From Gramella sp. Hel_I_59 (GTDB lineage: Bacteria > Bacteroidota > Bacteroidia > Flavobacteriales > Flavobacteriaceae): a stretch of 64,000 bases of DNA. Position 1 is the stretch's first letter; each line of letters opens with the position of its first letter. The notes under the pieces were generated by a model. It saw nothing but the letters and a program-made list of their open reading frames with translations. It ran no database searches and was not told the DNA's origin. The stretch covers positions 930,001 to 994,000 of the forward strand of contig NZ_VFME01000001.1 of NCBI RefSeq assembly GCF_006714895.1, in the 5' to 3' direction. This document shows positions 43,966 to 52,715 of this stretch, piece by piece. The translations under genes were made by a program, and so were the position numbers.

Positions 43966-44619
43966 GTGAAAAGTAAAAAACCATGGCCTACCAAAGAAGC
44001 GATGGAACAGGTGTATGCCATGAATCTATGGGGGAAAGGTGAATCTGCGTTCTACTCCGGGAATGGTTCACATAATGAAGTTCTGGTGCAGCCGTATATA
44101 GAAGTAGTTAGAAACTTTCTAAAGGCACATCATAATAAACTTTCTGTATGTGATCTTGGTTGTGGTGATTTCAACATAGGTATGCAGTTGCTGGAGTATG
44201 CAAAGCATTACATAGCTGTAGATATCGTACCGGCTTTAATAAACTACAACAAAACCCATTTTAAGTTTGATCAACTGGAGTTTCGATGTCTTAATATCGC
44301 GGCTGATGAGCTTCCAAAAGGAGATGTGGTGATTCTGAGACAGGTTTTGCAGCATTTATCCAATCCTGAAGTGCAAAGTGTGCTGAATAAAATTAAAGCC
44401 TTCAAATATCTCATATTAACGGAGCATCAACCCGCATCTGATTTTATTCCGAATAAGGATATTATTTCTGGCCAGGGAATAAGATTAAAGAAGAACAGTG
44501 GCCTAGAAATTACTAAACTGCCTTTCAATTTTAAATTTAAAACCAGAGAGGAGCTTCTATCGATTCCAGATCCAGACGGGAAAGGTGTTATAAAAACTAT
44601 TCTCTATAGAATTCAGTAG
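43966..44619 (+). CDS. Class I SAM-dependent methyltransferase, substrate unknown
   Basis: The start is GTG 43966 (MKSKKPWPTKEAMEQVYAMNLWGKG), preceded by AT-rich sequence. The 217 residues contain SAM motif I VCDLGCGDFNIGMQLL near 62, an acidic motif II in YIAVDIVPALI, and DVVILRQVLQHLSNPEV near 125, typical of class I Rossmann methyltransferases. The C-terminal part carries TEHQPASDFIPNKDI. Similar stand-alone proteins are common in bacteria without known substrate. The N-terminal WGKGESAFYSGNGSHNE is distinctive. Confidence 0.85.
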   Translation: MKSKKPWPTKEAMEQVYAMNLWGKGESAFYSGNGSHNEVLVQPYIEVVRNFLKAHHNKLSVCDLGCGDFNIGMQLLEYAKHYIAVDIVPALINYNKTHFKFDQLEFRCLNIAADELPKGDVVILRQVLQHLSNPEVQSVLNKIKAFKYLILTEHQPASDFIPNKDIISGQGIRLKKNSGLEITKLPFNFKFKTREELLSIPDPDGKGVIKTILYRIQ

Positions 44620-44639
44620 AGAATATACGCAATGAATTT

Positions 44640-44939
44640 TTTAGAAGTCCGAATAGAAAACTCTGGGTTAGATTAATTCTTCGCTCGCAAGTATTTTAAG
44701 GATCTTAGACGAGGGTTACTAGACAAATTGGAATGCACTATCTAGTGCGATAATCAATAAGTACGTTTAGATGGAAGATGAGCAGGACTACTAGAAAAAT
44801 CTGAGGTACAATGGAAAAGAAAGGAATTACTATACCTGTAGCAAATTCAGGATTTGCTTCGGAAGGTAAGAATGAGCGAGTTGTAACTAGTAGTTTAACT
44901 CGCTCGATATTCTTTAAAAGTTATCTGAAGATTTTCAGA
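44640..44939. other. Intergenic stretch with one hairpin
   Basis: These 300 bases between two convergent genes hold no convincing gene. GAGCGAGTT at 44874-44882 and AACTCGCTC at 44897-44905 form a perfect 9-bp hairpin with a 14-nt loop. It may serve as a shared, weak terminator, because the following T tract is poor. Confidence 0.4.
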
Positions 44940-45155
44940 TTAGGATTCAAGTCCTGGAATAGGAGTGAACTTACCATTAGTGGATTTTCCAAGAATGATC
45001 ACATCTTTAATATCGCGGTACTCTTCAATCGCTAATTTTAGTTGATCTACTGTATCCCGGCGAACTTTAACTCCTCCTGTTTTTTTATTTTTGTTTCTAA
45101 CTTCAATATAATAACCGTCTCTGAGATCTTTCGGTTTTGTAGAAGGTCTGCCCAT
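44940..45155 (-). CDS. Small basic protein, 71 residues, unknown function
   Basis: The product starts MGRPSTKPKDLRDGYYIEVRN and is rich in Lys/Arg, with a compact alternating pattern (GGVKVRRDTVDQLKLAIEEYRDIKDVIILGKSTNGKF). The AT-hook-like GRPSTKPK start followed by a helix suggests nucleic-acid binding, but no family is recognised. Codon use and the clean start support translation. An antisense frame at 44811-45035 looks like its shadow. Confidence 0.55.
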   Translation of the reverse strand: MGRPSTKPKDLRDGYYIEVRNKNKKTGGVKVRRDTVDQLKLAIEEYRDIKDVIILGKSTNGKFTPIPGLES

Positions 45156-45700
45156 AATTTTGATTATTCGAGATTAAATTAAATTTAGTCTTATATCTAT
45201 AAAACTAAACAGTTATAAACTAGCAACTTGAGTGAATATATAAAATTCAGAACAATTTTTAAGAATTGATTTTCAAACAGTAATTTAGCGGCTGAAAGCA
45301 TAAAAAAGTTGAATGTCAAAAATTGTTGATAGCAATAACTACATTATACTATAATTAGGCAAAGATAAGGAGTCTAAAAATTTATTACCTGAATTTTGTA
45401 ATATTTTTACTCAAATAATTTTAAATTCTATAATTTTTATCGTAGAAACCCATTCAAAGTTAGGATTTGATTTGGAGAATACCACTCTTTTTGAAGATTT
45501 TCAAAACAAGATAACATGATTCAGGTCGTTCAAAGTGAGCAGAATTTTAGAAATGAGAAATTCCTTTTCAGAGATATGCTCAACGAAGTTTTCTTCTTGT
45601 ATTGAACCCACAGAAAACTAGATAATATCAGCATATTAATTTATTCAGCAGGAATAAATTTTGACTTTCATTTAAGCATTTAGATTTGCCATAATATAGA
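45156..45700. other. AT-rich intergenic region with possible gene remnants
   Basis: These 545 bp hold no gene with a normal start. A 54-codon open frame without ATG (45355-45519) reads like protein (LGFDLENTTLFEDFQNK). It is joined by an ATGA overlap to a 29-codon ATG frame (45516-45605). They may be leftovers of a decayed gene. Confidence 0.35.
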
Positions 45701-45704
45701 AAAA

Positions 45705-45738
45705 AGCTCCATACATGCATATTAAAATGTATGGAGCT
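45705..45738 (-). terminator. Terminator of the aceB-aceA operon
   Basis: AGCTCCATACAT and ATGTATGGAGCT form a 12-bp stem with a 10-nt loop. On the minus strand a T-rich run follows, 20 bp beyond the aceA stop. Confidence 0.88.
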
Positions 45739-45758
45739 GTCTATTATATAGTTTGAAA

Positions 45759-47378
45759 TTAGCTTACCAGTTCGAGTTTCTTCCCGGCAACTTTTTCACC
45801 AAACTGATTACTGGTGTTCTTTTCGCCGCCAGCTTTCAAGGCCTTTTCTCCTGCAAAGAAACTTTTGTGGTCATCTCCAAGATCAGATCCTGCCATTCTC
45901 TGGTGCTTAACGCAGGATACACCTTTTCTGATCTCCTGTCGCTGTACACCTTCTACATAGGCCAACATCCCTTCTTCGGAAAAATAGCCTTTCGTTAGAT
46001 CGTTCATATGTAAAGCAGTGGTGTGATATGTTGGAAGGGTGATCAGGTGATGGAAAACCCCTGCTTCTTTAGCGGCATCCTTTTGAAATGTTCTGATCTT
46101 CTCGTCTGCACGATGGCATAATTCAGATCCATCATATTCTACAGCCATCAGGTTATTTCTATCGTACGCAGTCATATTCTCACCTTCTGCAAGCATTTCT
46201 TCATAGGCCTGGTTTCTGAAGTTCAATGTCCAGTTAAATGAAGGGGAATTATTATAAACCAGTTTAGCATTTGGGACAACCTCTTTTACACGGTTTACCA
46301 TATGGGCTATCTGTTTGACATTAGGAGTTGGTGTTTCTATCCATAATAGATCTGCACCATGCTGCAAACTGGTAATACAATCCAGAACAACCCTGTCTAT
46401 ATTAGATCCATCCTTGAATTTATACAATCCGTTAGGTAAACGAACAGGGCGTACCAGCTTCCCATTTCTTTTAAGAAGGACATCGTCTTCTTTTGCTTGG
46501 CTGATATCAATGCTTTCAGCTTCCACAAAAGAAAGGTATTTTGAAGCCAGATCTCCTGGTTCATTACTTACCGGTAACTTCTGAGTTAGACCGGCACCTT
46601 CAGAATCTGTTCGGGCTACAATCACTCCATCTTCTACTCCTAATTCAAGAAAGGCATATCTAACGGCGTTGAGCTTGGCGATAAAATCTTCATGAGGCAC
46701 AGTTACTTTTCCATCCTGATGTCCGCATTGTTTTGCATCTGAAACCTGATTTTCTATCTGAATCGCACAGGCTCCAGCTTCAATCATTTCTTTAGCCAGA
46801 AGATAAGTTGCTTCCTCATTTCCGAAGCCAGCATCAATATCAGCAATAATTGGAACAATGTGAGTTTCGAAATCATCGATCTCGGCCTGTACATTTTCAC
46901 CTTTTTCCAGCCTCTTAAAAAGATCGTTAAGTTCTACAGCATCTGCCTGTCTCAGGAAAGTATATATTTCCTTTATCAAAGCAGGAACTGCGGTCTTTTC
47001 ATGCATGGATTGATCTGGCAATGGACCAAATTCTGAACGTAAGGCAGCAACCATCCAGCCCGATAGATAAAGGTATTTTCTATTAGTAGTTTTATGATGT
47101 TTTTTAACCGCGATCATATTTTGCTGAGCCACGAATCCATGCCAGCTACCAAGGGATTGGGTGTATTTAGAGGAGTCGGCATCATAAGCTGCCATGTCCT
47201 TTCTCATAATTCCAGCGGTATATTTTGCAATATCCAGTCCTGTTCTAAACCGGTTCTGGCTCATCATTCTTGCGGCGTGTTCAGGTTTTACTGAGTTCCA
47301 GCTTTCCCCGTACTTTAGTTTAAGATCTTTCACCGTCTCCAGGGCAGATTGATAATTCGATTGCGATAAATTTTCCAT
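45759..47378 (-). CDS. aceA: Isocitrate lyase
   Basis: It splits isocitrate into glyoxylate and succinate, the first step of the glyoxylate shunt, which allows growth on acetate or fatty acids. I start at ATG 47378 (MENLSQSNYQS), giving 539 residues. The longer frame adds 26 unlikely residues. The catalytic Cys loop is KQCGHQDGK near residue 215, a variant of KKCGH, and it is preceded by IADIDAGFGNEEATYLL with the metal-binding acidic residues. The protein is about 100 residues longer than E. coli AceA, as in the eukaryote-like long class. It is the second gene after aceB. Confidence 0.96.
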   Translation of the reverse strand: MENLSQSNYQSALETVKDLKLKYGESWNSVKPEHAARMMSQNRFRTGLDIAKYTAGIMRKDMAAYDADSSKYTQSLGSWHGFVAQQNMIAVKKHHKTTNRKYLYLSGWMVAALRSEFGPLPDQSMHEKTAVPALIKEIYTFLRQADAVELNDLFKRLEKGENVQAEIDDFETHIVPIIADIDAGFGNEEATYLLAKEMIEAGACAIQIENQVSDAKQCGHQDGKVTVPHEDFIAKLNAVRYAFLELGVEDGVIVARTDSEGAGLTQKLPVSNEPGDLASKYLSFVEAESIDISQAKEDDVLLKRNGKLVRPVRLPNGLYKFKDGSNIDRVVLDCITSLQHGADLLWIETPTPNVKQIAHMVNRVKEVVPNAKLVYNNSPSFNWTLNFRNQAYEEMLAEGENMTAYDRNNLMAVEYDGSELCHRADEKIRTFQKDAAKEAGVFHHLITLPTYHTTALHMNDLTKGYFSEEGMLAYVEGVQRQEIRKGVSCVKHQRMAGSDLGDDHKSFFAGEKALKAGGEKNTSNQFGEKVAGKKLELVS

Positions 47379-47459
47379 AATTTTGTGTTTGATTATTAAG
47401 TTTTTTGAAAGTTTGATAATTGGGTCTCGCAATCTATGCCAGTAGTTGCGAGACATTTT

Positions 47460-49058
47460 TTATATATGTTTATATGCTGGGAGCGTTAAGAACTCTTCGA
47501 ATCTTTCAGAAATAACCAGCGTGTCAAAAAGTTTAAAAGCCAATTCGAATTTTGTGTTCTTAATATTGGACTCGCCATATTCGGTAATGATCTTCTCAAT
47601 TTCATCTTCAAAGATTTCAATATAAAGTTCCATATTGAATTTCCTGCCGTCTGCGAGAACCACTTCATTTTTAAGCCATTGCCATAATTGTGTTCGTGAA
47701 ATTTCAGCAGTAGCAGCGTCCTCCATCAGGTTGTATAGAGCGACCGCACCATATCCACGCAGCCAGGCTTCCATGTACAGTATGCCTACATTAATATTTT
47801 TTCTAATTCCTTCTTCGGTAACCGTTCCATCAGGAATTTTGAGTAGATCCTGTTCTGTTATTTTCAAATCATCCCTGGATACTTTTAGTTGATTAGCTTC
47901 AGGCATATGCTTATCGAACTCCTTGAGCGCTACTTCAACCAAAGCAGGATGAGCTACCCAGGTGCCGTCATGACCATTCATAACTTCTCTTTCCTTGTCT
48001 TTTCGAACTTTTTCGATCGCTTCGTCATTGGCACGCGGATTATTCTTAATTGGAATTTGGGCAGCCATTCCGCCAATAGCCAGAATTCCTCTTTTGTGAC
48101 ATTTCTGAATTACCAGTTTCGAATAAGCATCCATAAATGGAGAGGTCATGGTGACCTGATCACGATTAGGAACAACGAAATCAGGACGGTTTCTGAACTT
48201 CTTGATATAGGAAAATATATAGTCCCAGCGACCGCAATTAAGTCCAACAATATGGTCTTTTAGTTCGTAGATAATCTCATCTAACTGGAAGCTGGCTGTG
48301 ATCGTTTCAACCAGTACCGTTGCTTTAAATGTACCTGTGGGAACATTGAGGTATTCCTGTGCGAAAACAAAAACCTCATTCCACCAGCGGGCTTCTTCGT
48401 AGTGTTCGAGTTTTGGCAAGTAAAAGTAAGGTGCTGTACCATTTCCAAGCATCGTTTTGGTATTATGAAATACATACAGGCCAAAATCTACAAGGCTTCC
48501 AGATGCTTCTTCTTCACTAATTAAAAGATGCTTTTCGTTAAGGTGTAAACCTCTTGGTCGCACGAGGAGGACTGCTGGGTCAGGGTTCAAAGTATAGGAT
48601 TTTCCACGTGCAGCGTCTTCCAGTGAGATAGTTCCTGCATTTGCATCTTTAAGGTTTTGCTGACCTTCAATCACATTTTCCCAGGTAGGAGAGGTACTGT
48701 CTTCCAGGTCTGCCATGAAAGTTTTGGCGCCCGAGTTTAATGCATTGATGATCATTTTCCTGTCTACCGGTCCGGTGATCTCAACTCGCCGGTCTTGAAG
48801 ATCTGCTGGGATCTGACCTGCTTTCCAGTCTCCATTTCTTATGGAAGCTGTTTCAGCAGGAAACTCAGGTACGTTACCGGAATCAAAATGTTGCTGCTGT
48901 GCTTCTCTTTTCTCCAGAAGTGCAAGTCTTTTGTGGTTGAATCTTTCATGTAACGTGATTAGAAACTCTAGTGCTTTTTCGGAAAGAATTTGCGGATAGT
49001 AATTAGTAACCTCTTTACTGAAGTGTAATTGTAATGAGTTTAGTGTGTTGTTTTCCAT
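47460..49058 (-). CDS. aceB: Malate synthase A
   Basis: It condenses glyoxylate with acetyl-CoA to malate. The 532-residue product starts at ATG 49058 (MENNTLNSLQL). Family features are LEDSTSPTWENVIEGQ near 120, RPRGLHLNE near 170 with the catalytic Arg, GLNCGRWDYIFSYIK near 270 for Mg2+ binding, and NVGILYMEAWLRGYGA near 420-445. It is the first gene of the aceB-aceA operon, and the probable promoter lies in the 119 bp between aceB and the RamB-like regulator. Confidence 0.97.
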   Translation of the reverse strand: MENNTLNSLQLHFSKEVTNYYPQILSEKALEFLITLHERFNHKRLALLEKREAQQQHFDSGNVPEFPAETASIRNGDWKAGQIPADLQDRRVEITGPVDRKMIINALNSGAKTFMADLEDSTSPTWENVIEGQQNLKDANAGTISLEDAARGKSYTLNPDPAVLLVRPRGLHLNEKHLLISEEEASGSLVDFGLYVFHNTKTMLGNGTAPYFYLPKLEHYEEARWWNEVFVFAQEYLNVPTGTFKATVLVETITASFQLDEIIYELKDHIVGLNCGRWDYIFSYIKKFRNRPDFVVPNRDQVTMTSPFMDAYSKLVIQKCHKRGILAIGGMAAQIPIKNNPRANDEAIEKVRKDKEREVMNGHDGTWVAHPALVEVALKEFDKHMPEANQLKVSRDDLKITEQDLLKIPDGTVTEEGIRKNINVGILYMEAWLRGYGAVALYNLMEDAATAEISRTQLWQWLKNEVVLADGRKFNMELYIEIFEDEIEKIITEYGESNIKNTKFELAFKLFDTLVISERFEEFLTLPAYKHI

Positions 49059-49078
49059 TATGTTAGGGTTTTGCACGA

Positions 49079-49109
49079 CAATATTATAATAAAGAACTCA
49101 ATAAAACAA
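49079..49109 (-). promoter_or_regulatory. Candidate aceB promoter
   Basis: On the minus strand TTG (49107-49109), 20 nt and TAATATTG (49079-49086) are close to the -33/-7 consensus, with one -7 mismatch. The -33 element touches the palindrome at 49109-49122. Confidence 0.45.
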
Positions 49110-49159
49110 GCGAACGTTCGCTAAAAGTAAATATTCGCAAATAATTCATATTCGCAAAT
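49109..49159. promoter_or_regulatory. Operator region between aceB and the RamB-like regulator
   Basis: The palindrome AGCGAACGTTCGCT lies at 49109-49122. The 12-mer ATATTCGCAAAT occurs exactly twice, at 49131-49142 and 49148-49159. Its complement contains ATTTGCGAA, close to the TTTGCAAA-type core described for RamB regulators. One set would cover each promoter. Confidence 0.65.
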
Positions 49160-49164
49160 TTGTT

Positions 49165-49172
49165 TATATTTG
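49165..49172 (+). promoter_or_regulatory. -7 box TATATTTG for the RamB-like regulator gene
   Basis: The sequence is an exact TAnnTTTG match 5 nt before the ATG, so the transcript may be leaderless. No TTG is present at the -33 spacing. The 12-mer operator repeat occupies that place. Confidence 0.5.
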
Positions 49173-49177
49173 ATTCT

Positions 49178-50656
49178 ATGCAGGAAGATTATATCAAACT
49201 AATTTTTGGATTGAAGTTAAAGCAGATAAGGACTGAGAAGAGTTTATCTCTATTTGGATTGTCTAAACTTTCAGGACTTTCCAAGTCATATTTGAATGAG
49301 ATCGAGAATGGAAAAAAATATCCTAAACCTGATAAAATTGCTTTACTATCAGATAAATTAGAGGTTCCTTATGATCAAATGGTCTCCCTTAAGCTTGATA
49401 AGAACCTCGCGCCAATAGGAGAATTACTTCAGTCAAAAATACTTAAAGAAATTCCGCTTGAATTATTCGGGATTAAGGAGAGCAACCTTATCGATATAGT
49501 TTCCAATGCTCCGGCAAAGGTGAATGCCTTCATTAGTACCATTATTGAAATAGCCAAGCACTATAACTTTAGCAGGGAAAGCTTTTTCCTGGCTTCGGTT
49601 CGATCTTTTCAGGAAGCGAATAACAATTACTTTGATGATCTGGAACAGCAGGTTTTAAAATTTTCAAAAGCTTACCAGGTAGATCTTACCAAATCACCAG
49701 GTTCCAAAGTGCTTGAGGAGATTCTGGTAGAGGAGTATCAATATGTAATTAACGAAGAAGAGCTAGATAAATTTGAAGCTTTAGAGAATTTGCGCTCTGT
49801 CTTTGTTCCGAAAACCAATACCCTTCTGCTGGCAAAGGGAATAGATGAAGCTCAGCGCAGTTTTATATTTGCAAAGGAACTCGCATATAATTACCTCGAA
49901 ATTTCAGATCGGCTGCATTCTTTTCCGTGGATAAAATTTGAAAGATTTGATCAGGTCTTAAATAACTTTTATGCCTCCTATTTTGCAGGAGCATTAGTGA
50001 TCCCGAAGGATGAACTTACCATCCAGTTGGAAAATCTATTTCAGAAGGAAAACTTTGATCATATTCATTTTCTGAATATGATGCATAATTTTAATGCTTC
50101 TCCGGAAACATTCTACCAGAGGCTTACCAATATCCTTCCGAAGGAATTCAACATAAAGAACCTGTTTTTCCTAAGGATCACGCATAAAGCGGATAGCGGT
50201 AAGTTTTATTTGAACAAAGAATTGCACTTAACCCACCATCATTCCCCTCGTGCGAATGAAACCAACGAGCATTACTGTAGGCGCTGGATGTCGTTAAAGG
50301 TGATCAAAGAAATCAGTAAGTCTAAGAACTCACACGAATTTGATGTGCAGATCTCCAATTATCCCAGTCATGAAAACAGGTATCTAATTTTTTCTTCAGC
50401 AACCAAAGACCCTTTTAGAGAAAATCAATTTAGAAGTATCAGCATTGGTTTGCTAATTAATAAACAACTGGAGCGAAAGCTAAAATTCCTCGAGGATCAA
50501 AATATTGTTAGAAAGAATGTTGGAGTGACCTGTGAGCGTTGCGCTATTTCCGACTGTAAAGTAAGAAAGGCACCTGCGATCGTTCTGGAAAAGCGCGAGA
50601 AGAACAGTAAAATAGAGTCTATTGTAGATGAATTAACGGCTAAGTTCCAAGCTTAA
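49178..50656 (+). CDS. RamB/ScfR-type transcriptional regulator of the glyoxylate shunt
   Basis: From ATG 49178 (MQEDYIKLIFG) the product is 492 residues. An XRE helix-turn-helix is at about 10-60 (LSLFGLSKLSGLSKSYLNEIENGKKYPKPDKI). The middle resembles the IrrE/M78 domain, but the zinc motif is lost: FAKELAYNYL stands where HExxH is expected. The C-terminal domain ends with a Cys cluster CERCAISDCKVRKAPAI, as in the short-chain-acyl-CoA-responsive family with RamB. RamB controls aceA and aceB in Corynebacterium and mycobacteria, and here the gene is divergent from aceB-aceA. A sensor for acyl-CoA or acetate status is the likely role. Confidence 0.88.
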   Translation: MQEDYIKLIFGLKLKQIRTEKSLSLFGLSKLSGLSKSYLNEIENGKKYPKPDKIALLSDKLEVPYDQMVSLKLDKNLAPIGELLQSKILKEIPLELFGIKESNLIDIVSNAPAKVNAFISTIIEIAKHYNFSRESFFLASVRSFQEANNNYFDDLEQQVLKFSKAYQVDLTKSPGSKVLEEILVEEYQYVINEEELDKFEALENLRSVFVPKTNTLLLAKGIDEAQRSFIFAKELAYNYLEISDRLHSFPWIKFERFDQVLNNFYASYFAGALVIPKDELTIQLENLFQKENFDHIHFLNMMHNFNASPETFYQRLTNILPKEFNIKNLFFLRITHKADSGKFYLNKELHLTHHHSPRANETNEHYCRRWMSLKVIKEISKSKNSHEFDVQISNYPSHENRYLIFSSATKDPFRENQFRSISIGLLINKQLERKLKFLEDQNIVRKNVGVTCERCAISDCKVRKAPAIVLEKREKNSKIESIVDELTAKFQA

Positions 50657-50665
50657 TAACTCTTT

Positions 50666-51064
50666 CTAGTTTTTAAGTAAATTGAAAAATACATAGGTAA
50701 AGAACAGGAAGAAAATCCAGTCATTCACACCATACACCGCATAGAACATTCCGGCAAAAAGATCTTTATCGAACACCTCTGTAATGCTATTATTAAGATG
50801 CCAGTTGATCCATGTAAAACCATAAATAAATTTTTCTATAGCAAAAACTGCGATTAGCCACTTCACTCTATGGTAATTATTTGCGACTGAAATATAAGCC
50901 AAACCCCATATCAGGATCATTAATAAGCCGAAATTAGACATTACCACCGGGTCAAACTTAGGAATAACCGGGTTGGTAAATAGTTTTGAAAATAAGAGCA
51001 CCGACATGTTCATTAAACCGGCGAGAATAAATCCTTTGCGAATGCTTGATGGGCTACTTTCCAT
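50666..51064 (-). CDS. Membrane protein, four predicted helices, unknown function
   Basis: From ATG 51064 (MESSPSSIRKGF) the 132-residue product has four hydrophobic segments near 10-30, 42-62, 68-88 and 105-130, with short loops. It resembles small uncharacterised membrane proteins of Bacteroidota (WGLAYISVANNYH). It converges with the RamB-like gene, with only 9 bp between the stops. No function can be read. Confidence 0.72.
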   Translation of the reverse strand: MESSPSSIRKGFILAGLMNMSVLLFSKLFTNPVIPKFDPVVMSNFGLLMILIWGLAYISVANNYHRVKWLIAVFAIEKFIYGFTWINWHLNNSITEVFDKDLFAGMFYAVYGVNDWIFFLFFTYVFFNLLKN

Positions 51065-51073
51065 GTTCTTCAA

Positions 51074-51403
51074 TTTAAATACTTCTGAAATTTAGAAGGA
51101 TCGTCTTGTTTGACGAAATTTCAGAGGAAAGTTAAGTCTTTTCGGGTCATGAGAAATTATAACTCCAGACTTATTCAGAATACTACATATTTAGGGAACT
51201 TCGATGATGGAGATATTTTCTAATTTCCACAGCTAGAATTTATTCTGAATGCTGAAGCGTAGTAAAGGATATTTCCGAAGAAAAAAATAGAGAATGACGG
51301 AGCTGAGAGTAAATTGTGCTTAGTCTGAAGAAAATGACGGAAAAAGGTAAGTTTCAGATGCTTTCAGGATTGAAGGATCAGCTGCCTTCTGAGTTTGGTG
51401 CTT
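51074..51403. other. Intergenic stretch of 330 bases
   Basis: No convincing gene or hairpin was found. A short GACGGA word occurs twice (near 51294 and 51341), but nothing else supports a repeat. Confidence 0.4.
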
Positions 51404-51919
51404 CTAATCTGTAAAACTTTTAAAATTCATGCGTTTGGCTAAGATCAGGTAATTCTTGAGAAGTCTGTTAATTCGCGCTTTACCTTCAGGATTAGTGCTG
51501 TGAGAAGACCATTGCGGTGGTAGCAGTTGATGATTATAGCAATAATCGATCAGTACTTCGGCACAATCAAAGCCATTGAATGAATTGCTTAAATCGTAAT
51601 CAAAACAAATTGCATCTGGCAATCCATTTGTATGGATCCAGGTTTGAAATTCATTGATCTCTTTCAGCCATATAATATTGACATCACGGCCAATGGGACT
51701 GAACGCCAGCCAATCCATTTTTTTCTCAAGGGGATTGATTCGGTCATCCAACCATATTAGCGTTTTACGATGAGACTTTCTGTTTTTTTTAATAGCAACT
51801 GAGACTGATTCTTTTAGTAAAGCTGGTCTATTCAAAGTAAAGAGATTCTGCGACCCAATTGAAAATAAGTCTTTCAGGTTCAAAAGATTCCGAAGAATAT
51901 GACTGTGGTAAGCTTTCAT
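51404..51919 (-). CDS. cREC (cyclic-phosphate processing receiver) domain protein
   Basis: From ATG 51919 (MKAYHSHILRN) the product is 171 residues. The C-terminal domain matches the cREC pattern: TLIWLDDRINP with the receiver-like Asp pair, ICFDYDLSNSFNGFDCAEVLIDYC, and the diagnostic SSHSTNPEGKARINRLL. Family members were proposed from gene neighbourhoods to process cyclic phosphate RNA ends. Here the context is different: glutamate dehydrogenase and Gre-factor genes lie upstream. The roughly 55-residue N-terminal region is not recognised. A longer TTG-started frame to 51934 is possible. Confidence 0.75.
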   Translation of the reverse strand: MKAYHSHILRNLLNLKDLFSIGSQNLFTLNRPALLKESVSVAIKKNRKSHRKTLIWLDDRINPLEKKMDWLAFSPIGRDVNIIWLKEINEFQTWIHTNGLPDAICFDYDLSNSFNGFDCAEVLIDYCYNHQLLPPQWSSHSTNPEGKARINRLLKNYLILAKRMNFKSFTD

Positions 51920-51988
51920 TAAAAAATATCTCAAAGGTTGGTGAATTTAAAAACAGAGGAGGCTATAGTAAAATGAACCCGGGATCTC

Positions 51989-52168
51989 CTAAATTTTTTG
52001 AATTCGCACCACGAGAAAAATGAATAGCATGAAAATGGCTCCAATAAATAATACGGTGTACAGATTTTCTTCCCAAATGCGATAGTAGAATTCCTGGTGT
52101 AGATAAATTGACCTGCATAGAACTGCAGCGATCACTAAACACAAGCTCTTGTAAAATTTACTTTTCAT
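51989..52168 (-). CDS. Small membrane protein, 59 residues
   Basis: From ATG 52168 (MKSKFYKSLCLVIAAVLC) the product has two hydrophobic segments, near 6-18 and 35-54 (LYTVLFIGAIFMLFIFLVV), and a positively charged end. No family is recognised. It lies between the helical protein and cREC genes on the same strand. The first segment is short for a membrane helix and could be part of a signal anchor. Confidence 0.5.
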   Translation of the reverse strand: MKSKFYKSLCLVIAAVLCRSIYLHQEFYYRIWEENLYTVLFIGAIFMLFIFLVVRIQKI

Positions 52169-52292
52169 AATATTGATCTTTAAAAAACCAGATAGCCCGC
52201 GCATTAATAGTGCTGAAAATTAACTTCTTCTCTAAACCCTACGAGAAGAAAATGGCGAAGACTATCTGGACCAACTAGGTTTGTTGAATTAA

Positions 52293-52715
52293 TTAATCTA
52301 AAAACTTTTCAATCCCATCCTTCAAAAAGCAGAAGGCTGAATATTTTATATTCCGCACCTCCTTCAGGTGCTTTTCAATCTTTTTACGTAAAACGATATG
52401 AGCATTAATAAAAGCATGGTCACACTGTATATCATCACATTCATTCATCTCATCCAGCCTGGGAAGAAATTTCTGACAGGTTTTCAAAATGTTGTGATTT
52501 ATCTCTCTTAGATCCTGGAATTGATCGAAGAGATATTCAGAATCAACACGATTTACCTTTGTTCTTTTAATAAGTGAAGAATTAAAAATATCCAGGTAAA
52601 ATTCAATTTCCTGAGCCACAAAATCCAGTTCGAGTTTCCATTGCCTAACCTCATTTTGAAGCCTGATCGTTTCTATCTCCTCTTCACTGTGGTGTTCCTG
52701 AATGTTGCTTATCAT
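52293..52715 (-). CDS. Helical cytoplasmic protein, unknown function
   Basis: This 140-residue acidic protein is made mostly of long helices (IETIRLQNEVRQWKLELDFVAQEIEFYLDIF; LRKKIEKHLKEVRNIKYSAFCFL), suggesting a small helical bundle. Four Cys and several His (CDDIQCDHAFINAH near 93-106) could bind metal. The start overlaps the Gre-like gene by 32 bp, so both are cotranscribed and the product may be co-produced with the Gre factor. No known family was recognised. Confidence 0.72.
   Translation of the reverse strand: MISNIQEHHSEEEIETIRLQNEVRQWKLELDFVAQEIEFYLDIFNSSLIKRTKVNRVDSEYLFDQFQDLREINHNILKTCQKFLPRLDEMNECDDIQCDHAFINAHIVLRKKIEKHLKEVRNIKYSAFCFLKDGIEKFLD

Noticed and set aside
44811..45035. 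74-codon plus-strand frame
   Set aside because: It overlaps the better minus-strand gene at 44940-45155, and its composition is unlike protein.
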